The notes under the pieces were generated by a model. It was not told the DNA's origin, ran no database searches, and was given only the letters and a program-made list of their open reading frames with translations. A stretch of DNA of 64,000 nt from Paragyromitra xinjiangensis (taxonomy: Eukaryota; Ascomycota; Pezizomycetes; Pezizales; Discinaceae), in contig JBCAMK010000018.1 in assembly GCA_038503065.1 (NCBI GenBank), positions 1,426,001-1,490,000 of the forward strand, given 5' to 3'. This document shows, piece by piece, positions 35,151-47,227 of this stretch; the first letter of the stretch is position 1, and each line of letters starts with the position of its first letter. A program made the position numbers and the translations under genes.

Positions 35151-38100
35151 TTTGCGATGGATGAGGGGATTGTGGGTTTGATTGATTGTATGGAGGATGT
35201 AGGATGAGGGTAGGATTGTGTGTTTGAAGAGGATAATGGCAGCCTTTATAGGAGTCCTAGGACGCTAAGGGGGCCTTGAGCTCTTTCCCAGTTTATGGCT
35301 AGGCAGCGCTCGGAGGAATATTTCGCAATCCCTATCTCAGGATATGCCTCTCAACTAATCAACGCTTATTGAACTGGAGTAGTACGTAGTGAGCTCAATG
35401 TGGGGTGTTTCTGATTTTCTAGTTGCTGGAAAATAGCAGGTCTACCATGGCAAAAGATCGATTCGGGGATCTCGGAGAGAGCAAACTATGATCAGGCTCG
35501 ATTGATATGGAATTTGCTTAGCCGAAGGCCTAGGCAATCTGACTCAGATTATAGTACCGAAAGCGTCTAGCACGGTACGGGTTGTATATTAGTAGATAAT
35601 ATCTCATAGGCATCGTCTGACCCTAGAAGATATTCGGAATACTAATACCACGAAAATATTGGAGGATTCGATTTCTCAATTTACTACATTTGAAAGACAG
35701 CGTACACACACAAACATGATAACGTTTATCCTTTCACTAAGATCAATTGTCTTTAGAGACTTCGAGCTATTGTCTGAAGGACAAGAGAAAACTGCCTGCA
35801 AATTCCTAGCCCGATATGATCAAACCAGGTTTCCGGCTGGTTCGGGTGTGTAGCTAGCCGTTGAAGTAGGTTGTACATGCAGGGATGACACGTGCCTAGC
35901 AGGAAAGCTTCGCAACCCCATGCTTTCGGTTACAGGTAGTTGAAACTTGAAACCTGGTAATACTAGGTGCACGGTCAATAAGCACTAGTTTAATATACTT
36001 GGCTACTACTTAATGCACTGAGCTTACTTCATCTTTATCAGTTGATGATATACGTACTATGTGGCAAACGGAAATTATCCAGGCCGTGCAAACGTGTAAT
36101 CTAATTGTGCATATATGGACATGTGGTCAGGATATTAATGTTCGGTTTCAGCTTATTTAAATATCTGGTTATGGAATGCCGTTCAAGTATAGCTAGTTTC
36201 TTGTAGAAACAAGAGTAGACGAGTAGGGTGCTCAGCCGATTCTTATTGCTAGAATTTTTGTCGTAGGCTGAGAATACTAATAGATGTTCTGGAGCTTGGG
36301 TGGCGTACGTTATTACGATGATTCTACTAAAGGTTATAAACTGACTAATGCCAATCAATACCGTTGAAAAAATCCCAGTTCGCATACAGCGTATATTGGT
36401 GTTGACAGCCATCGTTGAATGCATGAGTCATAGAAACTTCTCCGGGGAGAGGGTTATATCAGCAGTTCCTTCCAGATCACGATCCTTAGTATATAGCATG
36501 AACTTATTTTACGCGCCTAGCTTTTAGGTACACTACTAAAGCTAGTCTAACTCCCGTTAGATTATGGAGAAAGGGTACATGTACTCATGTCGCCGGATTG
36601 CTAAGATCTGGATTCTTATGCATATGCATATGCAAGTAGGAAGCTTTCCGGGGTGGCGATATCTTTGCTACCTGAACGATCTTCCCTCCAAATACCAGCC
36701 AATAATAACTTGTCCCGTTGGGTGGTTTTGGTGGGCAGATCTATTTCTGTAAAAGGGAAAGCAACAGCAATCCGGCGACATGAGTACTATCTCATGAGGC
36801 GTTTTAGGGAATATGGGGTGTGCACACCGTCGCTTAGGGATAAGGGTACTAGTGGCATCATTCCCTGCTGCGGCAGGTTTTGAGCAGGGTATCTTAGGTC
36901 CCGTGTGCAGTACCTGGTAAAACAGATTACCCGATAAGATACCTAGTACAGATTTAAAGTAGGTGGGCCACACGTTGGTCATTTATTTCCCTTACCGTTT
37001 TCGTGGACCATTTTGATGCTATATCTGGGAGGACTTTTTAAAACGAGATGTATTGCGGCCTGGAGTTTGCCCTTTCCGGATTTATTACCAGTAGATATAG
37101 GAATATTAGGTGGTAGATGAATAATTTTCAGATTCGGGGCGTCTTACGGTGGACTAATTATAATGGACTAGTACTTTGCCTGGATCTAGATAGACTTTGT
37201 AAAAATAGATTAGGTGTTCGTTTTTTCTGTACTTCGTTAGGGTATGTTTAGACTAGCCACCATCGGAATGAGAGGTGAGTTCAGAACTGAACAAGATTTG
37301 TAGGTGATATGTGATATCGGTATTAGTGGAAGTGGCGATTTTGTGCATTGTAATCTGGGATGGGGTTTTAATGATCGCTCAAGTTAATTAAGCCTTTGGA
37401 AAAATCCCGGGATCTATTACATAATTATTAGCATGGGGTTTGGAGTTAGATTATACCGAATTTCCGGACGGGAAGAGGTATTGATTGTTTTGATTTATCT
37501 TGGCAATTTTCTTCAGCAGTGATGTAATCCTTCCTGAATATAGGTAATTGAGACAAAAGAATGCCCCCACACCACAAATATTGGAGTTCATATTATAATC
37601 TGAATGAGTCAGGGGTTAACGGTTGATGGTGAGTATCATACTACGGCATACACTTCCGCCATATGCATGTTGAGGTTTAAATTTTAAGAGCCGATTGGGC
37701 TAGGCTATGACTTGAACCAATTGGATTATGAATCAACCCTATCAGACTTATATCGTAGGATTAGTCAGTCCATATATGGCGGGCATACCAGCTACATGAA
37801 GTGGGGAAGCGAGATGTTATTCGTAAGTTCTTTATGATTAGGGTTTTGATCCCTCTTCGGTTTTATCGGTTTCAACCGAAAGATCTATTGCAATCACCTA
37901 GTTGTCGAACCTTCCTACTTGATTCTGCATTCATGACCAAAGTATTACGGATATCGCTTTATTGAGGCTAACTATTTAGAAAAGCCTTCAAGATAGTCTT
38001 CCTATCAATGACGAAATTCTCACCCTGGTGCCAGCAAGAAGTCCTAGCGTCGGGATTGACTCGAGCGCGAGGCGTTAAAAGGGGTTTATTCACTGCGCGG

Positions 38101-38333
38101 ATGTAGCAGTAATAAAATACGCCTTGTTAGAATAATTCTCTCGATAAAGGGAAGCAATATTTATGAACCAATCTCTATGATATAGGTACCTTTTCCAATC
38201 CGATCTCAATTGTTTTTTGTTTTCAATCAAAGCAACATCGGTAGTTTTTCGGACCAGGGCAACGATCTAGGTTTTTAGTTTTCAATAATATAACTCGGAA
38301 TAGCCCTGAAAGCATAGCTCTGGGTTAGGTGTA
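35151..38333. other. Spacer
   Basis: Over 3 kb of AT-rich sequence without a supported gene. The left edge is the promoter of the 72-residue secreted protein. The open frames are short and lack motifs. This looks like old, degraded repeat sequence, but I cannot name a family. Confidence 0.45.
35243..35250 (-). promoter_or_regulatory. TATA box of the 72-aa secreted protein gene
   Basis: TATAAAGG on the minus strand, about 95 bp before the start codon at 35150. Confidence 0.55.
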
Positions 38334-38588
38334 CTAACTGGATATGCTGTTCTTGCTTGTACATTCATTTGGCCATGCGCACCAACTGAAGAGGCCATCG
38401 CAATGATTTATGAAGCAGCATTTGACATCCTTAGGATCATCAGGGCAGTTGTTATCGGTGTATGTACCACCCAATTTGGTACACTCTTCAGTATGGAGAC
38501 AAATACCAGAAGCTCCAAGGCACATGCCGTCGAGTTCAGCGTTAGAAGTGATGGCGAAGAGAAGACCGAAAAAGAGGAAGAGTTTCAT
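38334..38588 (-). CDS. Small secreted cysteine-rich protein, 84 aa
   Basis: Secreted peptide with a signal sequence at residues 1-17 (MKLFLFFGLLFAITSNA). The start at 38588 is preferred over an upstream in-frame Met because it begins directly with the signal peptide. The mature chain has nine cysteines in the order GMC, GIC, EEC, NNCPDDP, VKCC, HC, WC and EC. The segment with GICLHTEEC, GGTY and CPDDPKDVKCC matches, from memory, a disulfide module found at the ends of fungal lysozyme-like and other secreted proteins, here without any catalytic domain. The odd cysteine number could mean a free cysteine, a dimer, or a missed last exon. A TATA box sits about 90 bp upstream. The protein lies 3.2 kb from another secreted cysteine-rich gene on the same strand. 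Confidence 0.75.
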   Translation of the reverse strand: MKLFLFFGLLFAITSNAELDGMCLGASGICLHTEECTKLGGTYTDNNCPDDPKDVKCCFINHCDGLFSWCAWPNECTSKNSISS

Positions 38589-41500
38589 CTTGAACAGGGA
38601 TATATGAGTACTGCGACTTGTAAGTGTGGTGAATGGGGGAGGGAGGATAAGTAATTCTGGGTGAGTGAAAAGCTCCATTATATACGGATAATAAAAAGAA
38701 GCTAACAGTCTAACTATAACTGTGGGGTGATCATGAGTTGGAATGCCTGCGAAAACGGCTCCTAGGATGCCACGAGGATTTCACGGGAGTCATGCATGGT
38801 TTTAAGATTTGAAACTAATAGTTACACTAAAGTCACTGCTAAATTTAAAATTTACGCCTTGCTCTACGAAAGTTAATTGAAGTAACCCCCTAACCGCCTG
38901 CGGATACTTCAAGAGGTTAATTGGGTTGCACTCTTGTTGGAGATGAGGATTTTATTGACTTGTAAGTGAGCATGATAACATAACAATTCAAGATGATGCT
39001 GACATCATTCAGGAATAGTTGGTTTCCTGAGAAAAAGTAGCAGCTAGCTACATTGTGGTGGGGTGCGCATGCGCAGACAGGGGGTGGAGGATGGGTGATC
39101 ACGAATGGGATTTTGGTACTCTAATTATAGTTCCTTTTTTTTAGTAGGATGAACGAGGGTGGGTGACGGGTGATTAAAATAAGAATCAGAAAATAGGGTA
39201 GCAAGTTTGAGCGGTCTTCGGCCCGTTATATGTGGTTTCAATGTAAATTCTCACGTTCAATATCGATATCTTAAAACACCAACCATTATAAGTCTATGCG
39301 AAAATGGTGAGTTCATACGGAACCACGCTTTTTCTTGTTCCCAGAAATTTCACACATGAACATATTCTGGAAATAAATCGGGTGATACAGTTGGGAGAAG
39401 AACTGACAAGCTTAAGAGATGAAGACAGCCATATGCATGGGGAGATATATGTGGGGAAAGGACTTGATCGAGGGTTGAAGTTTTAGCCAGATGTCAATGT
39501 AAAAATGGTGTTCAACATTTGGCTAGCTTATGTGTCAACGGCTATCACTATATAGTTCAGGAGAATCTAATAGGATGCTTTAAAGGGTTATGAAACGTTA
39601 CAGGAGGCACACGTGCTAGGCTCGTTCCAATCCCCTAGGCCTACTACTAATGGCTGCTGCATGTATGGGGCTGGGCACGAGACTACACACGTATATGGCA
39701 TGGGATTGTCGATAATATATTTATAGTGGGCCGGATTAGCCTTAACCAACCCCTGCTACCCCAGATGTTTTGTAAATATATATCTACTCCTCGTTTCATA
39801 ACACGTACACCTCTAAATGTGGATAGATACAAATATCTACCAATGAATCCACAAAAACGCGCAGGGAGCACAAAATCAACGTTAGAGATAATAGCTGTGC
39901 TCCCTTGTGCGACTTAGATGCGGATCTGGGCTAGTCAAGGAGCTGCGTATCCTTAAGCTTGGCGGGGGGCGAAATGTGCTTATCTGTTGGCAGAGGCCTC
40001 TCAGTTTGCGGGAGCGGGACTCCCATGTGCACTCACGCCAAGATCTGACAGAATTCAAAAAATCTAAAACCCAATTATAGATATATATAGGGGAGATGAT
40101 ACAAGATTGGGGGGAGGGGGTGATGACGCATTCTTTAGGCTTGCAGCGAATGGGTATAGGAGGAATCATGTGGCATGGGTATCAGTGCATCTGATCGTAA
40201 AATATAACTTCTTATAATTCGCTAAGAAGAAGAAGGATACCTATTATATAGCCGAGAAAAGTGCTTAGCTGTCCCTCCCTACGTACTGGAAGTTTCAGCT
40301 ATGTTTGGGCTTTTGGCTGGTTTTGGATCCCCTGATTCGTTCCCGGTCTCCATGATATTTTGGCGTGCCAAGGGTAGTGTCAGCGGTGGGTGTTTCCTTG
40401 TAACCTACCCTGACGGCGCTAGTGAAGGGCAGCTTTGATCTTGGCTAGCGTCACACTTAACTCCACCGTGACGCTGGCAAAGTGTATCGTTATAGCTACT
40501 CCGCTGGGCTGGATCGTAGAGGGGCGTCTGTTATTAACAATACTTTTGGCATGCTAAAATATCGTACAGGTAACTAGGACTTGTTTAGAAGAAAAAGGTG
40601 ACGTTGAACCAAGAAAGAATGCATTGCCTACTCGTGGTACTGGGACAGTGCACCATACCTCACGACGCACAAGTTGCCTATAGCACAAGGGATATAATTA
40701 GTTCCTTGAGTAATAGTATGCATGCCTAATGACTTCATAAAATAATAATAGAAAGGGGATGCTCAATCGTTCGGGAGCTGCACTGGTAGAAGAAATAGTC
40801 CAATAATAGAAACGCAAGTCTCATTCTGGAGTGGAAGCTAGAAAGAAGAAAAACTGGAAATAAGGGATTTTCGGCTTATTCCTTTCGTTCATCCCGCTAT
40901 AAGTTTATATAGCTGGAATTGGTTGTGCTAAGGCTTTGATTCTAGGGCTAAGGGTGTGATGTGACATAATTATAAGCTGTGTATGCATATGCCTACTGTG
41001 ATAAAAAGACTGTTGGATATTAGCTTCCTTCCGTGCTGCATTTAGCCTTTGTCTAATATTTGGCCCTATTCTTTACTCCACCTACGTAGGGCTTCTACTG
41101 CTTACGTAGGCTTTCTTTATTCCGGTTTCTTATTATAATTATTCCTTGCCTATTTACAATTGGCTTTCTTTAGCTGTCAATTATTCAGGCGGCTAATATT
41201 CACCGTATTCTGCTTGGAGGCGCTGGCCGGCGAGCCATATGGTGGAAGACTCCTAATTAGCTGGATATCTGTATATATACAGAGCTCGAGCCTTTCTGCC
41301 TCTATTTCGCTTCTATCTTCTGTATCCTTTCTATCAAGCCTCTTAGCCTAGCAATGAATATCAACTCTTCTTACTTCGCAGACAGTAGAAATAGAGAAGT
41401 TTTGGTCTCTCAAACAGGAAATTAACAAAGGAACCGAGTTGGTCATTTCTTCGAACAGCACTGAAAGGCTTCGTAGCCGATTGAGAATTGATGGCTGGCG

Positions 41501-41650
41501 TCATTCGTGCCTGTGATATCCCGAGGCGTCTCGAAGTATTTCTAGATGGTCAAAATCTTGCCGGAGGTAGGTATACCGAGTCCCGTTATTGACTGAACAG
41601 AGGGAGAATTTCAGGATCTGGGACCCTTCCTTGCGCTTGTGATATACGGC
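38589..41650. other. Spacer; right part may be a degraded LTR
   Basis: No supported gene. The 40.9-41.4 kb segment is CT-rich with a TATATATAC box and looks like the promoter/leader of a retroelement LTR. Clear TG...CA ends and a target duplication were not found, so it is not called as one. Confidence 0.4.
38675..38684 (-). promoter_or_regulatory. TATA box of the 84-aa secreted protein gene
   Basis: TATATAATGG on the minus strand, about 90 bp before the start codon at 38588. Confidence 0.5.
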
Positions 41651-42394
41651 TACGGCGAACTACCTGGCGCAGAACCGCAAAAAAATCGCTTATGGAAAAT
41701 GGAAAATGGAAAACGGTATTATAATAAGCCTAGCCTAATCATAAAAACACTTTACAATAATTAATACATGTTGTAGTACATGAATATGGTTGGTTACTTA
41801 TATACAAGTCGAAATTTTGCGATCTCTTCTCTACTTCTAGATCAGAATCTGCTAGAACACGAAGCAAAATTATCACTAGATTTTATTTGTTAAAATCAGA
41901 ACTGCCAGAAGCACATTAAACCTCTGAATATACTTGGGGTAAGGGTGTGGAGATGGAACGCCAGGATTTTCCATTCTGTGAGGTTACCTTAGAAATAGTA
42001 GTACAAGACTTGGACTTGTACTATTTTCATACCTCTAACCCTAATATATCTGGCTCTTGTCCCTAGTCTCTTGTGTTATATATCTATAGCATTATTATGT
42101 TCACTATATCATGATGTACTGTTGTAATTCTTTGTATTTGTGGTGTTTTCCATTTTCCATTTTCTATTTTCTATTTTCCATAAGTGATGATCTCACAACT
42201 TTGCACTAACCATTACCCAATAGTACATCAAGTTTGAGTCCCCTAATAACACAGTAATAGTGGCATGTGAGTTATATAGAAAGCTGATACAACTAAGCTA
42301 CAATTTTATATGCATAGGTGTCAAACTCACTCACTCAAACCAATTTCTATTTTTTATTTTCCTTAGTCGATGTTTTTGCGGTTCCGCGCTAGGT

Positions 42395-42456
42395 TACGGA
42401 GGCCTATAGCGACCAATCCGACATAACGACGGATCTGGGAAGTGAAAAATAAGAAG
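42395..42456. repeat. Left terminal inverted repeat, 62 bp
   Basis: Starts TACGGAGGCCTATAGCGACC. Matches the inverse of 47228-47289 at 57 of 62 positions; all five differences are transitions. Confidence 0.9.
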
Positions 42457-42509
42457 TGACAAAAAAATAAAATAATTTGTAGAAATACAAAAAGGCCTAT
42501 TTAAATTGG

Positions 42510-44439
42510 TTACATTTCATCATCTGTGTCATCCCTTCCTCCATCCTCAATTTGATCTAACAAATGCACATAGACTGGTTCCTCCTCGGCTAAAGCATGA
42601 TCAGCTTCAAGTTCTAATTCATCAATTAAGGCAGTTTCAACTTCCAAAGGTTTCCAGCCATATGTATCAAGTGGTTTTTCGCATAACAGAAGAGGTTGAC
42701 CAGTATTCATGTAGTGTGTAGCTACTTGACGCAAATAAAGGTAAGCAACTCGGTGAGTCGGAACTTGATGGTTATTGGGCCCATTTGTCATCATATCAAA
42801 GGTGACTTCTCCGTGTATATTAATTTTGACGAGCTCTTGTTGACACCACTGCTTGGTGAAATTTGGTAAGTATTTATCGGGGTCTATATTTATATATATC
42901 ATGCAGTTTATTAGTTTTGAGTCCACTCAGTACAGAATTTCACACACAGCGCTACCATTTGAGACTGACCGTAATCTTTTACGTCTGCTTTCAGTTGTTC
43001 CAAAAGATCACTTGGTGGAACTATGCCATAGTCGGGTATCCCATGTGGTGGTGTAAAATAAAGTACTACTGGCTTACCAGTAGGTAGCTCCGGACGGCCT
43101 TTTTGAAACCGAATTGTATGTGAATTCCACAAATTAACATATTGATATACTTCTTGTCGCACAATCGGTAGATATACATAAAGAAGAGCTATCTGATCGG
43201 CAAAACTTCCTGTGTATTGACCAATACTTCGTAAACTATCAAAATATTGCTGTTTAATTGTTAGATTATTCCTTTTAAGCACAATGTATACCGGGTAAAA
43301 ATGGAGTTTAAAATTCTACGCCTACCTTCCAAGCAATAGTTTGACTTTTGCTTAATTGACGCCACCATGATTCTATACGTTGGTTGGCTGTTGATGTGCC
43401 ATACCAATAAATCTCTTCAAATCGTGTATCAGGTCTTAAAGCTTGATGCAATTGCCAATGTGCATTTGCCATCATAGTTGTCTCCGACCCACGATCTGAA
43501 CGAAGTGATTGTGGTAATATACCCGTACAATCAATGACATCTAAATATTGTCGAAGTACTGCAATTCCTGTACAGCATGATATTCCTACATGAATCCATG
43601 ATATATATCTTATCCAATAATTAATAATTGATTGACACACTAATAACAAATTAAGCTTACCGAGAATATGCATCAATACCCGCATATATTTCTATACCAT
43701 ACTCGCTTAATTTATGGTGCCCATCTACTGATAAGACAAAATTGACACCTGGCACTGAAAAAAACCCTCGTGGAGTTTTTTGCAAAGCAAATGGTCTTGC
43801 AGCTATTCCTGCAGAATCTAAAGCCTGTAGAATATTGAACATACGATCTCGTGCAGCGGGTATTCCACATTGCTTTAGTCGTTGATAAGTAAGTCGCCAA
43901 CCATAAAGTGTGGTTTGTCCTGACGCTAATTGTTCTACTAGTGCTGTTCGCATTAGTGCATTATGTGCTACAAAGCCAACTTTCTCTGTTCGGCGTCTCA
44001 TGCCTAATGCAAGTCTCAATCGTATCATCCTAACTTGTCAATCTTTGTATTAGTAATATATAAAACATGCAGGAAAGTGTCTCACTTCAGGTTTAGATTC
44101 CACATACGATTGTTTATTAATCATATATCCTCCACGTTGTAAAAAACGCATAATTTCACCATCATTTAGTCCTAAATCATAAAATAATATCCACAACTCA
44201 TGACAAAGTTCTGATGTGTTGTCTAGCGGTTTGTTGTATTTTCTGAAACCCCATTCGTTAAGGGCTCGTTGCAAGGTACGGGTACATGGAAAGTCATCAC
44301 GGCCCGGATATGACATTGCCAATGCAGGATATGTGTATTGTAGTAGTTTCTGTGTATCTTCAATAGTCTGATGGCTTAAAATGTACCATGACCAAATAAC
44401 ATGCTTGTAAGGTTCTAGTGAAGTTCCTGGTGGCGGCAT
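42510..44439 (-). CDS. DDE (rve-type) transposase of the 4.9-kb element
   Basis: Transposase of 557 residues from five exons (44108-44439, 43661-44029, 43326-43608, 42934-43249, 42510-42883), all joined in frame by small GT-AG introns with CTAAC-like branch points. The N-terminal 200 residues are helical DNA-binding-like (a segment with TIEDTQKLLQ and later RDRMFNILQALDSAGI). The retroviral-integrase-like core has the three acidic residues Asp213 (SVDGHHKL), Asp272 (RSDRGSE) and Glu313 (NQRIESWW), with GIDAYSR between the first two as in other members. A C-terminal region ends in a highly acidic tail. No stop or frameshift was found, so it may be functional. It would cut the element ends and join them to target DNA in the nucleus. 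The start was chosen as the first Met of the open exon 1. Confidence 0.85.
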
Positions 44440-44722
44440 GGCACTGAAAATGGAACCGGTGGACTAGAAAATTGATAAATTTAAGACAGATTTTGGGGCT
44501 CTTGTGCTGAGTGAGTAAAAGGTGAAAAGACTGGTCCAAGAAATAACATAAGCTGGGTATAGTTCAGGTATTTATATTTGTTCGTATCTCTCTGGTGATG
44601 AACTCCCAAGTTGCACCCAGACTACCAGTACCTTCCCTCGCACCATTACCTCCACATTACTTTTGTTCACAACTCCACTTGAATTTATCATTACTTCGCT
44701 ACTATTATTTACCTTTAACAAC

Positions 44723-46299
44723 ATGTCTTTCGAGTCGAGTTCACATATCGCACCTTATTGTTCCAGTTGTGGGCAGTTGAGAAAAGGGGCAATGGCAACA
44801 GGACAATTCAACAGTTCCCAATCCAGACATTCATATCCATCAGGAGTATTGGAAAAATACTGTTCCAGTTGTGGTTTACTTCGCCCATATCAACCTACCC
44901 CATTGTTACAAGATGAGCCAGAAAATCACTCCAGTTTCCCAATATCTCAGTCAGAGATTAATGCCGGTAGCTCACAGTATGTTCCTACCAGTGGTCAAAT
45001 ACCATTATCACACACATTACAAAAATCATCTGGTGTAGCATCAACATCAAATCAACCAAAACCTTTCAGTACTTACCATGCTTACGACGACATAGTTAAA
45101 GCTGCATATCGGCCAACATCTCAGTTGATTGTTGGAAAAGGTATTCCCGTAAGGCACAAGCATGGTAAAAATTTAAACCCAACAAAATTTTTACTCCCGA
45201 TCAATCCAACACCTACGATACCAGCAATATTTGAACGAAAAATTCGCTTAGTATATCGCTATCATCAAGATCCAGCTCATAAGATTTTTGATCTTTCTGG
45301 AAGTGAAACATGGCGACCTACCAACGAACTACTGGATATGCCTATTCTTGATGGTGAATATGCTTGGACGCAGGTCTTAGAAATATATCTTTTAAAGCAA
45401 ACGGGATTATATAATGAGTTTGTCAATATTTGGTGGAGTGAAGATCCAGATAATCGAAATAGTATGTATATCCTGAAATTAAGTGGGTTGGAGTTGGAAC
45501 TAATTTTGACGGCATAAACAGTGCCTAGTATTGAGCGTATTACAATTTTCACTTCTTGGGGAAGAAAAAAGGGAGGTGATCGCTTGCCAGAATTTGAGTA
45601 CAAAACGAAGAACAACACCCTTCGCCATGTTATATCCAGCTATTTCCCTGTTGATAAGAAAGGCATTGCACGTCCAGTTTATCTTTATGCCGAGTATTCT
45701 TTTCCTTTACGAGAAATGCAGGACTTAGAACAGGAAAAGACTTATAGTTTGCCGAGCAAGTTATCTTCTCTGCAGAAAAAGTCTGTCACTCACCCTTTTT
45801 CAAGCATGAAATTACGCAATATCGGACCCAACGTTGATGAAGAGGCAGAGGAGGAAACCTATTCCCTTTCTTCTGATGATGAGGAAGAAATTCCTTTCAC
45901 AAGCATAAATTCAAGTACTGAAGAGTTAAATGAAGAGGATTCAAGCCTACCGCTATCAATTGCAAAACCTCAGGATGAAGTGATTCACGAGGCACTCTCA
46001 CAATGTTCTATCTCATCTGATCTTCCTGCAATACCAATCTCTTCCTCACCACCACTTATAATACCCACAACTCAAATTGCAGTTCCAGTTGCTCTTTCTC
46101 AGGTCTCAGGTTATGCTACTCGCTTAAAGGTATACCTCTTATAACCCAGTCAATATATAATTAAACTAATATTATTTAGCGAACATATTCACAAGTAGAG
46201 CTCGGAACCTCTCAATTGTCTTCAAATTCCTTAACATCACAAGTAATGGGGGTCAAAAGGACACGATCAGTTAAGAAAACCACTTCTCGGGACCAGTAA
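44723..46299 (+). pseudogene. Accessory transposon gene with one in-frame stop
   Basis: Two exons (44723-46129, 46180-46299; GTATAC donor, TTTAG acceptor) would encode about 508 codons, but codon 265 (45515-45517) is TAA with no intron around it. CAA to TAA is a single C-to-T change, so a recent nonsense mutation, readthrough, or two separate products are possible. The N-terminus has two CSSCG-type knuckles (YCSSCGQLRKG, KYCSSCGLLRPYQ), suggesting zinc binding. The middle is mixed alpha/beta with WRPTNELLDMPILDGEYAWTQVLEIYLLKQTGLYN. The later part has a Ser/Glu-rich acidic stretch and ends in a basic tail (GVKRTRSVKKTT). It is divergent from the transposase across a 283-bp shared promoter region. 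I recognise no family. Confidence 0.65.
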
Positions 46300-46397
46300 A
46301 CTGTTCTTGTTGGCAGCGTCAACGCAATATAGGCTTTTCCCTTCTCCTGACTATTTTGTAATATTTTTACGTCCGTATCTATTCTCTCAATTCTCTG

Positions 46398-46956
46398 CTA
46401 GTACATGTTCCAATTTTCACCAAATTTTTCCTCCATCCATTTTTCAGCCATTTTATCCACCACATCTTTATCCATTTCCTTTTTATCTTTCTTTAAGTGT
46501 CGTTTGGCTTTGGCTTTGAAGTTGACAAATGCTGCAGCATGTTTTCTTTGTTCAGGATTTCTTTTGGCAAATCTGCGGGAAGCTTCTTTTTGATGTTTTT
46601 TTTCAATTTCTGATAGCATGTTAGTTTATTGCCACGGAATTATCACAAGGTCAAATACCAGAAAGAAAATGTGAGGCAGTCTCTTTTTTCCATTTAGCAT
46701 GCATAGCACGGTGTGCAGTTGATAGAATGTCATTCTTGCTGGGGCAATCCTCTCTAAAAAAATAGTTCATGTGTTGCCATACTGCTTGTTTTGGGTTGGA
46801 CCTATGGCGGAAGCTCTTCTTGCAATCTTTGACAGGGCAAATTCCTTCTTTGTTTTGTGCAGGCCGCTGGCGAGGTTTTCCAGCCTTCGTGTAACCGAAT
46901 GGTGCTTCGATAGCAGCGCTAGTTGTGGTTGTGGTGGGATTCTCGGTGGGATTCAT
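46398..46956 (-). CDS. Zinc-finger/coiled-coil protein of the transposon
   Basis: 169 residues from exons 46659-46956 and 46398-46609 (GTATTT donor, ATCAG acceptor, CTAAC branch point). The N-terminus is Thr/Pro-rich with FGYTKAGKPRQRPAQ, reminiscent of an AT-hook-like basic patch. A single C2H2-like finger follows (CPVKDC, then His within WQHMNYF and further His/Cys). The C-terminal half, completed only by splicing, is a highly charged Lys/Arg/Glu helix (EIEKKHQKEASRRFAKRN onward) ending in WMEEKFGENWNMY. A DNA-binding helper for the transposase, for example binding the subterminal hairpin just upstream at 47009, is plausible but inferred. Convergent with the accessory gene, 98 bp apart. Confidence 0.7.
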
Positions 46957-47008
46957 CGGATCGCGTTGATGAAAGGAGAGGTAGTTGCGATCGTTGAAAG
47001 GTTAAACT

Positions 47009-47101
47009 GCGAGCAATGCTGTGTTGTTGGGTGCAACCGAAGGATTGCTCGCATAAGCGAGCAATTCTCCAGTTGCACGCTACAACAGAAATATTGTTCG
47101 C
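47009..47101. repeat. Imperfect palindrome in the right subterminal region
   Basis: Two 44-45-bp arms (47009-47052 and 47057-47101) match in inverse orientation at roughly three quarters of positions around a 4-nt loop. Both arms begin GCGARCAAT and end in ATTGCTCGC next to the loop. It lies between the zinc-finger gene and the right end of the transposon. It could be a protein-binding site or a small nested element. Confidence 0.7.
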
Positions 47102-47227
47102 ATGCCAAGAGCGCCAAGAGTTCCGGTATCGGTGCAACAAACTGCGTTCTATCACAGCTCAGGTGAGATCACCTCAATATCCAAATATTCTAGTACCAAT
47201 AAATCAACTACAATTCACTTTATTTTT

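Noticed and set aside
40900..41400. Possible LTR with TATA box and CT-rich leader
   Set aside because: No convincing TG...CA ends, target duplication or second copy could be found.
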